Positions 1 to 5,967 of a DNA stretch of 10,405 bases are shown in pieces. Source of the stretch: a bacterium (GTDB lineage Bacteria; Verrucomicrobiota; Verrucomicrobiae; Limisphaerales; J093); assembly GCA_021839785.1 (NCBI GenBank), contig JAKCAB010000101.1:1-10405 (forward strand), given 5' to 3'. The translations under genes and the position numbers were made by a program. Numbering within the stretch: the stretch's first letter is position 1; each line of letters starts with the position of its first letter. The notes under the pieces are model-generated. The model ran no database searches. It was given only the letters and a program-made list of their open reading frames with translations, and was not told the DNA's origin.

Positions 1-885
1 CACGACTGGAAATCCACCGAGACACTGGTGCGCAACCTGGTCGATATCGCCAGCAAAGGCGGCAATTACCTGCTGAACGTCGGTCCGACGAGCGAAGGCT
101 TGATCCCCGCCCCGTCGGTCGAGCGACTCGAGGAAGTCGGCGCCTGGATGAAGGTCAACGGCGAGGCGATCTACGGCACCAGCGCCAGCCCGTTCAAAAA
201 GCTGTTTTGGGGCCGCTGCACGCAAAAGCCAGGCAAACTCTACCTGCACGTGTTCAACTGGCCCGCCGACGGCCAACTGCCGGTGCCGCTCGCGAGCGCG
301 GTCGCCAAGGCCTATTTGCTGGCCGACAAAGCGAAGGCGCTCCAGGTGGCGAGCACCGCGGAGGGCAAAGTCGTCAGCTTGCCCAGCGCCTCGCCCACAC
401 CTTACGCGGGGGTCGTCGTGCTGGAAATCGCCGGCGCCCCCGAGGTGACCGCGACCGCGATCCCGCGCATCCAACCGGCGGCCGATGGCAGCCTGACGCT
501 CAAGGCCGGCGAGGCCGAATTGATCGGCGACGCCGTCCGCGTGGAGCGACGCGGCGGCCAGGACAACATCGGCTTCTGGACGAACCCGAAGGATTACGCG
601 CAATGGCCGGTCACCCTCGCCAAGGCCGGGTCCTATGAGGTGGTGGCCACGTTCGCCTGTGCGCCCGGCGCCGACGGCAGCCGGCTCGAACTCAGCATCG
701 GCAACCAGTCGTGGACCGGGCCGGAGGTTCCCGCCACGCAAAGCTGGGAGGACTTTGTCACCGAAACCGCCGGCACCATCGAAATCGAAAAGGCCGGCCC
801 GGCAAACGTGGCGCTGAAGGTGGCGGACATGCCCCACGGCGCGGTGATCAACCTCCGCTCCTTGATCTTCCGTCCGCTGAACTGA
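1..885 (+). CDS. Alpha-L-fucosidase, GH29 family, C-terminal part (5' truncated by window edge)
   Basis: The reading frame is open from base 1 and ends at TGA 883-885, giving 294 residues of the C-terminal part. Residues 10-60 are the hallmark end of the GH29 catalytic barrel: a VRNLVDIASKGGNYLLNVGP stretch, then TSEGLIP and WMKVNGEAIYGT. GH29 enzymes hydrolyse terminal alpha-L-fucose from glycans with retention of configuration. The nucleophile Asp lies upstream, outside the window. Residues about 65-150 form the usual C-terminal beta-sandwich. Residues about 156-294 are an additional domain not found in minimal GH29 enzymes. It has an alternating beta pattern (GFWTNPKDYAQWPVTL, then AGSYEVVATFAC) and resembles the carbohydrate-binding-like sandwiches attached to PVC-group glycosidases; I infer glycan binding. 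The likely location is periplasmic or extracellular, but the signal peptide would be off-window. A GTG at 28 is not the start, because homology continues upstream of it. A strong terminator follows 27 bp after the stop, so this is the last gene of its transcript. Family assignment is firm; the role of the extra domain is inferred. Confidence 0.93.
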   Translation, partial: HDWKSTETLVRNLVDIASKGGNYLLNVGPTSEGLIPAPSVERLEEVGAWMKVNGEAIYGTSASPFKKLFWGRCTQKPGKLYLHVFNWPADGQLPVPLASAVAKAYLLADKAKALQVASTAEGKVVSLPSASPTPYAGVVVLEIAGAPEVTATAIPRIQPAADGSLTLKAGEAELIGDAVRVERRGGQDNIGFWTNPKDYAQWPVTLAKAGSYEVVATFACAPGADGSRLELSIGNQSWTGPEVPATQSWEDFVTETAGTIEIEKAGPANVALKVADMPHGAVINLRSLIFRPLN

Positions 886-911
886 TTCAGCCGGGAGCAG
901 ATGGCACCTTG

Positions 912-944
912 ACCGCCGGCCGGGGCCTCTTGGCCGGCGGTTTT
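912..944 (+). terminator. Rho-independent terminator of the fucosidase gene
   Basis: A perfect 10-bp stem pairs accgccggcc (912-921) with ggccggcggt (932-941) around a 10-nt loop. It is followed by a short T run (941-944), 27 bp after the fucosidase stop codon. The stem is nearly all G:C. The T run lies only on the + side, which fits termination of the upstream gene. Confidence 0.82.
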
Positions 945-995
945 CGTGTGAACCTGAATTCCGAAGCTGGGGGAGCCCGCCCGCCCTCGGGTGTG

Positions 996-1068
996 GCTGG
1001 ACGCGCTTCGCGTCCAGCGCCTGGGAGCACACGCCGCCGGCGTGTCTGTTTCGGCGGCTCGCCGAAAC
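996..1068. repeat. Three tandem short palindromes (REP/BIME-like cassette)
   Basis: Three perfect hairpins with 3-nt loops follow each other almost without spacing. The first pairs 996-1005 with 1009-1018 (10 bp, arm gctggacgcg). The second pairs 1029-1035 with 1039-1045 (7 bp, arm acacgcc). The third pairs 1048-1056 with 1060-1068 (9 bp, arm gtttcggcg). The second is preceded by gggagc (1023-1028). The same gggagc introduces a weaker palindromic stretch at 971-991 (cccg/cggg). There is no T run, so these are not ordinary terminators. From memory, similar gggagc-plus-palindrome blocks recur between genes in Verrucomicrobiota, but copy number cannot be tested from one window. A dispersed, non-autonomous repeat is the best reading. 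Confidence 0.6.
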
Positions 1069-1110
1069 GCTGTCCAGTCCATGATCCGCATCCGGCGCGG
1101 AAAGGCCGCC

Positions 1111-1153
1111 GCTGACTGATGTCAGCAGCCACCGGGATCACGCGGGGCGCGTG
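1111..1153. repeat. Two further hairpins, the second an inverted relative of the 1023-1045 unit
   Basis: The arm gctgac (1111-1116) pairs with gtcagc (1121-1126) around a 4-nt loop. The arm cacgcg (1139-1144) pairs with cgcgtg (1148-1153) around a 3-nt loop. Read on the minus strand, the second hairpin is introduced by gggagc (1160 down to 1155). This is the same order, motif then CACGC-type hairpin, as on the + strand at 1023-1045. The region may therefore carry two units of one repeat family in opposite orientation. The pairing is seen directly; family membership is inferred. Confidence 0.45.
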
Positions 1154-1253
1154 CGCTCCCCAGCTCAACTTTGGTTTTCGTTTGAAAGTTTGGGAGTGTT
1201 TCCCCAACGGTCCGCGCAAAGACCTGTTGCGGGTTTCGGAGGATTTGCTATCA

Positions 1254-1290
1254 GACCGCCGCAGCCGGGGCGGCGGTCGGTGACCGCCGC
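1254..1290 (+). promoter_or_regulatory. Mutually exclusive leader hairpins upstream of the C39/RLAN/GCS2 operon
   Basis: The 9-mer gaccgccgc occurs at 1254-1262 and again at 1282-1290. Its exact complement, gcggcggtc, sits between them at 1270-1278. The middle segment can pair with the left copy (9 bp, 7-nt loop) or the right copy (9 bp, 3-nt loop), but not both. The right-hand hairpin ends 11 nt before the ATG at 1302, close to where the ribosome binds. This geometry resembles a translational or attenuation switch. It could also be a symmetric DNA-binding site or another member of the palindromic repeats upstream. No ligand-binding riboswitch fold is recognised. Confidence 0.42.
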
Positions 1291-1301
1291 GGGCACCGTG
1301 A

Positions 1302-2003
1302 ATGAAGGTCCAGTTGAACTTGCAGATGCGGCCGCAGCCGAATGACGAAACTTGCGGCCCCACCTGCCTGCACGCGCTGTACCGCTATTACGGGGATTCG
1401 CTCTCGCTCGGGGCGGTGATCCGCCAGGTGCCGCGTCTGCCCAGCGGCGGCACGTTGGGCGTGATGCTCGCCAACCACGCCCTCCGCCGCGGCTACCGCG
1501 CCCGCATCTATTCCTACAACCTCCAGTTGTTCGATCCCACCTGGTTCGCGCCCGGCGCGCCCGACATTCGGGAGCGGCTCGCGGTGCAGCGGAAGGTCAA
1601 GCACGATCCCAAGCTCGCCACCGCCACCGCGGCTTACCTCGAGTTCCTGAACCTGGGCGGCGAACTGCGTTTCGAAGACCTCACCAAGGCGTTGATCCGA
1701 AAATACCTGAACCGCCAGCACCCGATCCTGACCGGCCTCAACGCCACCTACCTTTACCGGTGCGCGCGCGAATTCGGACCGAAGTCCGATTACGACGACG
1801 TTCGCGGCGAACCGCTGGGGCACTTCGTGGTGTTGTCCGGTTACGATCGCCGGCAGCGCACCGTCAGCATCGCGGACCCGCTGCCGTCCAACCCGGCCAC
1901 GGCGACGCATTATTACGAGGTCACGATGGATCGGTTGATCGGCTCCATCCTGTTGGGCATCGTCACCTACGACGCCAATCTGCTGATCATCTGGCCGAAC
2001 TAA
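1302..2003 (+). CDS. Standalone C39/papain-like cysteine peptidase
   Basis: The product is 233 aa, with no signal peptide or membrane segment, so it is probably cytoplasmic. The N-terminus carries the C39 signature, with oxyanion-hole Gln12 six residues before nucleophile Cys18 (PQPNDETCGPTCL). His174 (GHFVVLSGYD) and Asp192 (SIADPLPSN) complete the triad, in the order and spacing typical of C39 leader peptidases. Residues about 60-160 form a larger insert than in bacteriocin-exporter C39 domains. The family resembles the C39-like domain usually found fused to a GNAT acetyltransferase beside RimK-like ATP-grasp genes; here the GNAT part is missing. It is the first gene of a three-gene operon, 25 bp before the ATP-grasp gene. 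A role in trimming or transferring a peptide made by the two downstream ligases is an inference. The ATG at 1302 is the earliest sensible start and has no Shine-Dalgarno sequence. Fold assignment is strong; the substrate is unknown. Confidence 0.85.
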   Translation: MKVQLNLQMRPQPNDETCGPTCLHALYRYYGDSLSLGAVIRQVPRLPSGGTLGVMLANHALRRGYRARIYSYNLQLFDPTWFAPGAPDIRERLAVQRKVKHDPKLATATAAYLEFLNLGGELRFEDLTKALIRKYLNRQHPILTGLNATYLYRCAREFGPKSDYDDVRGEPLGHFVVLSGYDRRQRTVSIADPLPSNPATATHYYEVTMDRLIGSILLGIVTYDANLLIIWPN

Positions 2004-2028
2004 GCTGGGTGTCCCCGCCCTTTTTTGT

Positions 2029-3495
2029 ATGCGCGTTCTCATTGTGGTGAACAATCCTCAGGAGTGGCCCCTCGAAGTGCCGGGCGTCGAGGTCGTGGCC
2101 GCCCGTTCGTACCTGGTCGATCCGGAGTTCGCGGACCTCGACCGGGCGAAGGTGTTCAATTTCTGCCGCTCCTACCGTTACCAGAGCATCGGCTACTACG
2201 TGTCCTTGCTGGCGGCGGCGCGCGGCCACAAGCCGATCCCCGACATCGCCACCATCCAGGACATGAAGTCGCAGACCGTCGTGCGCCTGATGTCCGATGA
2301 ACTGGAGGAATTGATTCAGGAAAGCCTGGCGGGGATGCGGTCGAACCGGTTCACGCTGAGCATCTATTTCGGGCGGAATCTGGCCGGCAAGTACGACCGC
2401 CTCAGCGCCACGCTATTCAAGTTGTTCCAAGCGCCGTTCGTGCGGGCGGAATTCGTGCGCACCGACAAGTGGGAGTTGCAAAGCATCGGTCCCATCGCCG
2501 CCCGCGACATCCCGGACGCGCACCACAGCTTCGCGATCGAGGCGGCCTCCCACTACCTCGCGGGGCGCGGCCCGTCGGTGCGGCCCCGCGTGGTCGAGCG
2601 CTACGACATGGCGATTCTCTTCGATCCGCAGGCCAAAGACCTGACCTCCGACCAGGCGGCGATCGAAAAGTTCATCAAGGCCGCCGCCGGCCTGGGCATC
2701 CACGCCGAGGTGATCGACAAAGAGGATTTCGCCCGCGTGGCCGAATTCGACGCCTTGTTCATCCGCGAAACGACCAGCGTGAACCATCACACCTACCGCT
2801 TTTCGCGGCGCGCCCTGGCCGAGGGCCTGGTCGTCGTGGACGATCCCGACTCGATCCTCAAATGCTGCAACAAGGTCTATCTGGCCGAATTGCTCGACCG
2901 GCGGCAGATCCTGACGCCGCGGACGCTCATCGTGCACCGCGACAACGTCGAGGAAATCGTCCCCCAACTGGGCCTGCCCTGCATTCTCAAGCAGCCGGAC
3001 AGCGCCTTCTCGCAAGGCGTGGTCAAGGCCGACACGCCCGAGGAGGTGAAACGCGGGGCCGAGGAAATGCTCGAGCGCTCGGACCTGGTCATCGCCCAGG
3101 AATTCCTCCCGACGCCGTTCGACTGGCGGATCGGCATCTTCGATCGCAAGCCGCTTTACGCCTGCCAGTACTTCATGGCGGGCAAGCACTGGCAGATCAT
3201 CAATCACGAAGGCGACGAAAACTCACGCTACGGCCGGGTGAAAACCCTGCCCGTGGAACTCGCGCCCAACCGCGTCGTGCGCACCGCGCTCAAGGCGGCG
3301 AACCTGATCGGCGACGGCCTCTACGGCGTGGACCTCAAACAAGTGGGCCAGAAATGCTACGTCATCGAGGTGAACGACAATCCCACCATCCAATCCACCT
3401 TCGAGGACGCCGTGATGAAAGACTCGCTGTACGAGCGAATCATGGAGGTTTTCCTGCACCGCTTGGAGCGCCGCCGCCAGGGCTTACCCGAATGA
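2029..3495 (+). CDS. RimK-type ATP-grasp ligase with N-terminal RLAN domain
   Basis: The product is 488 aa. Residues about 1-165 match the RLAN type of N-terminal domain (RimK-like ATP-grasp N-terminal), an alpha+beta domain of unknown function. The C-terminal half is an ATP-grasp ligase, which joins a carboxylate to an amine through an acyl-phosphate. Visible motifs are KCCNKVYLAELL (278-289), the ATP-binding Lys with its glycine loop (K321, S328-QGVVKA), QEFLPTPFDWRIGIFD (357-372, typical of RimK) and the metal-binding EVNDNP (E447, N449). All key positions look intact, so the enzyme should be active. In family neighbourhoods RLAN proteins accompany papain-like peptidases, GCS2 and M20 enzymes, all of which occur in this window. 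The substrate is not known; amino-acid or glutamate ligation to a small acceptor or peptide is the general expectation. The ATG at 2029 follows a T6 run and lacks a Shine-Dalgarno sequence. The stop codon overlaps the next start. Confidence 0.88.
   Translation: MRVLIVVNNPQEWPLEVPGVEVVAARSYLVDPEFADLDRAKVFNFCRSYRYQSIGYYVSLLAAARGHKPIPDIATIQDMKSQTVVRLMSDELEELIQESLAGMRSNRFTLSIYFGRNLAGKYDRLSATLFKLFQAPFVRAEFVRTDKWELQSIGPIAARDIPDAHHSFAIEAASHYLAGRGPSVRPRVVERYDMAILFDPQAKDLTSDQAAIEKFIKAAAGLGIHAEVIDKEDFARVAEFDALFIRETTSVNHHTYRFSRRALAEGLVVVDDPDSILKCCNKVYLAELLDRRQILTPRTLIVHRDNVEEIVPQLGLPCILKQPDSAFSQGVVKADTPEEVKRGAEEMLERSDLVIAQEFLPTPFDWRIGIFDRKPLYACQYFMAGKHWQIINHEGDENSRYGRVKTLPVELAPNRVVRTALKAANLIGDGLYGVDLKQVGQKCYVIEVNDNPTIQSTFEDAVMKDSLYERIMEVFLHRLERRRQGLPE
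3491..3495 (+). promoter_or_regulatory. ATGA stop/start overlap coupling the two ligase genes
   Basis: The ATG of the GCS2 gene (3492-3494) overlaps the TGA of the RLAN-ATP-grasp gene (3493-3495). This arrangement normally gives translational coupling by termination-reinitiation, which suggests the two ligases are made in matched amounts. A weak purine run (AGGG) lies about 10 nt before the ATG. Confidence 0.75.
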
Positions 3496-4739
3496 GCACC
3501 GCCACGGACCGACTTGCGCTCTTTGCCGGGACCGGCGTTGAACTCGAATTCATGATCGTCGAGGCGGCGACGCTCGCCGTTCGGCCGATCAGTGACGAGT
3601 TGATCCGCGCGGTCACCGGCGCCTACCAGTCCGATGTCGAGCGCGGCGAATTCTGCTGGTCGAACGAGCTCGTGCTCCACGTCATCGAACTCAAGACCAA
3701 CGGCCCGGCGAGATCGCTCGGCCACCTCGCACGCGGTTTTCAAACCGAAGTCAACGAAGTCAACCGCCGGCTGGCGTCCTTGGGCGCGCGGCTCATGCCC
3801 ACGGCCATGCATCCCTGGATGGATCCGCACGCGGAAACGCGTCTCTGGCCGCACGAATACAGCGCCGTCTATGAGGCCTACAACCGCATCTTCGGCTGCC
3901 AGGGCCACGGCTGGTCCAACCTCCAGAGCCTCCATCTGAACCTGCCCTTCGCGAACGACGCCGAGTTCGCCGCGCTGCACGCCGCCGTCCGCGCGCTGTT
4001 GCCGATCCTGCCGGCGCTTGCCGCCAGTTCGCCGGTGATGGACGCGCGGACCACCGGCTGGTTGGACAACCGCCTCGCCGTCTATCGCACCAACTCGGCC
4101 AAAATCCCGTCGCTGACTGGACGCGTGATTCCGGAGCCGGTCTTTTCCGAGGCCGATTACCACCGCGAAATCTACCAACGCATTTACGCCGACATCGCGC
4201 CGCACGACCCGGAAGGCGTGCTCCGGGACGAGTTCCTGAACTCGCGCGGCGCCATCGCCCGGTTCGGCCGCGGCAGCATCGAGATTCGCGTGCTCGACGT
4301 GCAAGAATGTCCGCTGGCCGACCTCGCGATCACGGAGTTGATCGTCGAAACCCTGCGCGCACTGGCGGCCGAACGCTGGCTCAGCCTCGATCGCTTGAAG
4401 GCGCTGCCGACCGAGCGTCTCGAACAAATCTTCCTCGCGACCGCCAAGGACGGCGAAGCTGCGACCGTCGCCGATCCCGACTACCTGGAAATCTTCGGTT
4501 GGCAAAGCGGCCAGGCGTGCCGCGCCACCGATCTTTGGCGCTGGATTGCGGCGGAACTGGCGGTGCGGTCGCGGTTGGCCCCGGACGCGGTTCGCGCTTT
4601 GGACCTCATCCTTGAGCGCGGCACGCTGGCGCGCCGGATTTTGCGTCGCCTGGGAGGCAATTGTTCCCGCGCGCGCTTGCAGGAAACCTACGGCCAACTC
4701 TGCGATTGCCTGGCCGCGGGTCGATTGTTCGAAGCTTGA
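3492..4739 (+). CDS. GCS2-family glutamate-cysteine ligase homologue (carboxylate-amine ligase)
   Basis: The product is 415 aa. It belongs to the glutamine-synthetase-like carboxylate-amine ligase fold, GCS2 group, which forms gamma-glutamyl amides with ATP and Mg2+. Recognisable elements are GTGVELEFMIV near the N-terminus (E17, E19 as metal ligands), HVIELKTNGP (63-72), SLHLNLPF (147-153, H148 and N150), DNRLAVYRTN (192-201), and ARFGRGSIEIRVLDVQECPL (256-275) with Arg and Glu residues expected at the active site. Length is typical of the family. The frame is open far upstream, but only this start makes sense: homology begins here and the ATG overlaps the previous stop. Together with the ATP-grasp enzyme it gives two different amide-bond-forming activities in one operon. 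GCS2 homologues outside glutathione synthesis use varied amines, so cysteine should not be assumed as substrate. The gene converges with mqnC, leaving 15 bp between them and no visible terminator. Confidence 0.87.
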   Translation: MSTATDRLALFAGTGVELEFMIVEAATLAVRPISDELIRAVTGAYQSDVERGEFCWSNELVLHVIELKTNGPARSLGHLARGFQTEVNEVNRRLASLGARLMPTAMHPWMDPHAETRLWPHEYSAVYEAYNRIFGCQGHGWSNLQSLHLNLPFANDAEFAALHAAVRALLPILPALAASSPVMDARTTGWLDNRLAVYRTNSAKIPSLTGRVIPEPVFSEADYHREIYQRIYADIAPHDPEGVLRDEFLNSRGAIARFGRGSIEIRVLDVQECPLADLAITELIVETLRALAAERWLSLDRLKALPTERLEQIFLATAKDGEAATVADPDYLEIFGWQSGQACRATDLWRWIAAELAVRSRLAPDAVRALDLILERGTLARRILRRLGGNCSRARLQETYGQLCDCLAAGRLFEA

Positions 4740-4754
4740 AGGAACGGTCAGCCG

Positions 4755-5861
4755 TCAATTCAGCAGTCGGTACCAGTTGTCGCGCTGGTGGGGTTCGTAG
4801 CCGAGGTCGCGGATGAGCCGCTGCATGTCGGCCACGGTCATGCGAAACGTCGCCCCCGCCTGGCTGACCACGTTTTCCTCGATCATGATGCTCCCGAGGT
4901 CGTTCGCTCCAAACTTCAGCGCCACCTGGCCGATTGCCGGTCCCTGAGTCACCCATGAGCTTTGGACGTTGGTGAAGTTGTCGAGGTAGATACGGCTCAG
5001 CGCTTGAGTCCGCAGGTATTCATGTGCGCCAACCGTCTGCGCCTTTAGCTTCGTATTCTCCGCTTGGAAGGTCCAGGCGATGAAAGCCGTGAAGTGCCCG
5101 CCGGTTCCCGCGAGCGATTTGTCCTGCTGTTGACGCAGCCGATCCAGGTGTTCGATGCGATCTTCGACCGTCTCGACATGGCCGAACATCATCGTCGCGC
5201 TCGAGTAGAGGCCCAGCCGGTGCGCCACGTCCATGACCTCCAGCCATTCGTCGCTGGTCGCCTTCAAGGGTGAAACCCGCTGCCGGACGCGGTCCACCAG
5301 GATTTCACCGCCGCCGCCCGGAATCGATCCCAGGCCCGCCGCCGTGAAATCGCGGATGATTTTTTCCAGCGGCTCGCCGAAAACTTCGCGGAAATGGACG
5401 AACTCGCTCGGGCTGAAGCCGTGGATGTTCACCTGCGGGAACTTCGCCTTCATGTGGCTGAGCAGGTCAAGATACCACTGCTTGGTCAACTTCGGATGGT
5501 GCCCGCCTTGCAGGAGAATCTGCGTGCCGCCCTGGGCAATCGTCTCCTCGATCTTCCGGTCCATCTCAGCGTGGGAAATCACGTAGGCGTCGTCGTCGCC
5601 CTCCACGCGATAGAACGCGCAAAACTTGCAATAGACGTTGCAGACATTCGTGTAGTTGACGTTCCGGTCCACGATGTAGGTGACGATCCCATTGCCGCGG
5701 CCGTCGTAAGCCGTGGCCTTGGCGAGCTGGCGGCGGCGGTCGGCGAGCGCGCCCAAGTCTTCCAAGGGCAACCGGTAAAGCCGCAGCGCCTCCGCGCGGT
5801 CGATCCGCCGGCCGTCCCAGACCTTTTGCAGCAAGTCGTCAAGCGACGCGTCGTAAACCAT
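4755..5861 (-). CDS. mqnC: Cyclic dehypoxanthinyl futalosine synthase, radical SAM
   Basis: The product is 368 aa, full length for MqnC. It converts dehypoxanthinyl futalosine to its cyclic form in the futalosine route to menaquinone, using a [4Fe-4S] cluster and S-adenosylmethionine. The cluster-binding CX3CX2C is at C74, C78 and C81 (CNVYCKFCAF). Further markers are ILLQGGHHPKL (substrate side), LGSIPGGGGEIL, the YSSATMMFGHVET segment and the C-terminal SSWVTQGPAIGQVALKFGAN followed by DLGSIMIEENVVSQAG. The latter separates MqnC from its paralogue MqnE. The ATG at 5861 is the natural start; the sequence upstream of it has no Shine-Dalgarno motif. The gene lies downstream of the permease on the same strand, with a 106-bp gap that holds a tandem repeat. 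No other mqn gene is in the window. MqnC implies menaquinone-based respiration, probably including low-oxygen conditions. Confidence 0.95.
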   Translation of the reverse strand: MVYDASLDDLLQKVWDGRRIDRAEALRLYRLPLEDLGALADRRRQLAKATAYDGRGNGIVTYIVDRNVNYTNVCNVYCKFCAFYRVEGDDDAYVISHAEMDRKIEETIAQGGTQILLQGGHHPKLTKQWYLDLLSHMKAKFPQVNIHGFSPSEFVHFREVFGEPLEKIIRDFTAAGLGSIPGGGGEILVDRVRQRVSPLKATSDEWLEVMDVAHRLGLYSSATMMFGHVETVEDRIEHLDRLRQQQDKSLAGTGGHFTAFIAWTFQAENTKLKAQTVGAHEYLRTQALSRIYLDNFTNVQSSWVTQGPAIGQVALKFGANDLGSIMIEENVVSQAGATFRMTVADMQRLIRDLGYEPHQRDNWYRLLN

Positions 5862-5904
5862 GCGTCGAAGTTACCGGCTCCGCCCCGGAACGCAAAGCCC
5901 GTCC

Positions 5905-5960
5905 AAACCCGAAACCCGAGACTCGAGACCCGATACCCAAGACCCGAGACCCGAGACCCG
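5905..5960. repeat. Degenerate 7-bp tandem repeat array (consensus agacccg), eight units
   Basis: Eight consecutive 7-bp units run without a break: aaacccg, aaacccg, agactcg, agacccg, ataccca, agacccg, agacccg, agacccg. The array fills half of the 106-bp gap between the permease stop and the mqnC start, ending 43 bp upstream of the mqnC ATG. Read on the minus strand it encodes a GFRVSSLGYRVSGL-like string in one frame, the kind of spurious peptide common in annotated Verrucomicrobiota genomes. It is probably a dispersed, slippage-prone repeat. It may also separate or modulate mqnC expression from the permease transcript. Confidence 0.85.
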
Positions 5961-5967
5961 CCTGCAT

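Larger units (their letters stand above)
886..1301. other. Hairpin-rich intergenic region without a gene
   Basis: No credible protein or RNA gene is seen in these 416 bp. Open frames crossing it on either strand are Arg/Pro/Gly-rich and read through palindromes, as expected for GC-rich non-coding DNA. It holds the fucosidase terminator (912-944), three consecutive 3-nt-loop hairpins (996-1068), two more hairpins (1111-1153) and an alternative-pairing leader (1254-1290). The stretch 1161-1253 is less GC-rich (TTTGGTTTTCGTTTGAAAG near 1171-1189) and is the likeliest place for the promoter of the downstream operon. I could not identify a convincing -35/-10 pair there. Confidence 0.6.

Noticed and set aside
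996..1153. CRISPR array or tRNA in the hairpin-rich gap
   Set aside because: The hairpins differ in sequence and lack regular spacers. No cloverleaf or conserved T-loop is present.
887..1363. Minus-strand open frame across the intergenic region
   Set aside because: It reads through the palindromes and into the antisense of the peptidase gene, with an Arg/Pro-rich translation and no recognisable motif.
2004..2028. Possible terminator between peptidase and ATP-grasp genes (T6 run at 2021-2026)
   Set aside because: Only a 3-bp GGG/CCC stem precedes the T run, which is too weak, and it sits between genes that appear to be one operon. A pyrimidine-rich ribosome-binding aid is as likely.
2469..3491. 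Upstream extension of the GCS2 frame
   Set aside because: It lies in another frame of the ATP-grasp gene. GCS2 homology starts at the ATG at 3492, which overlaps the previous stop.
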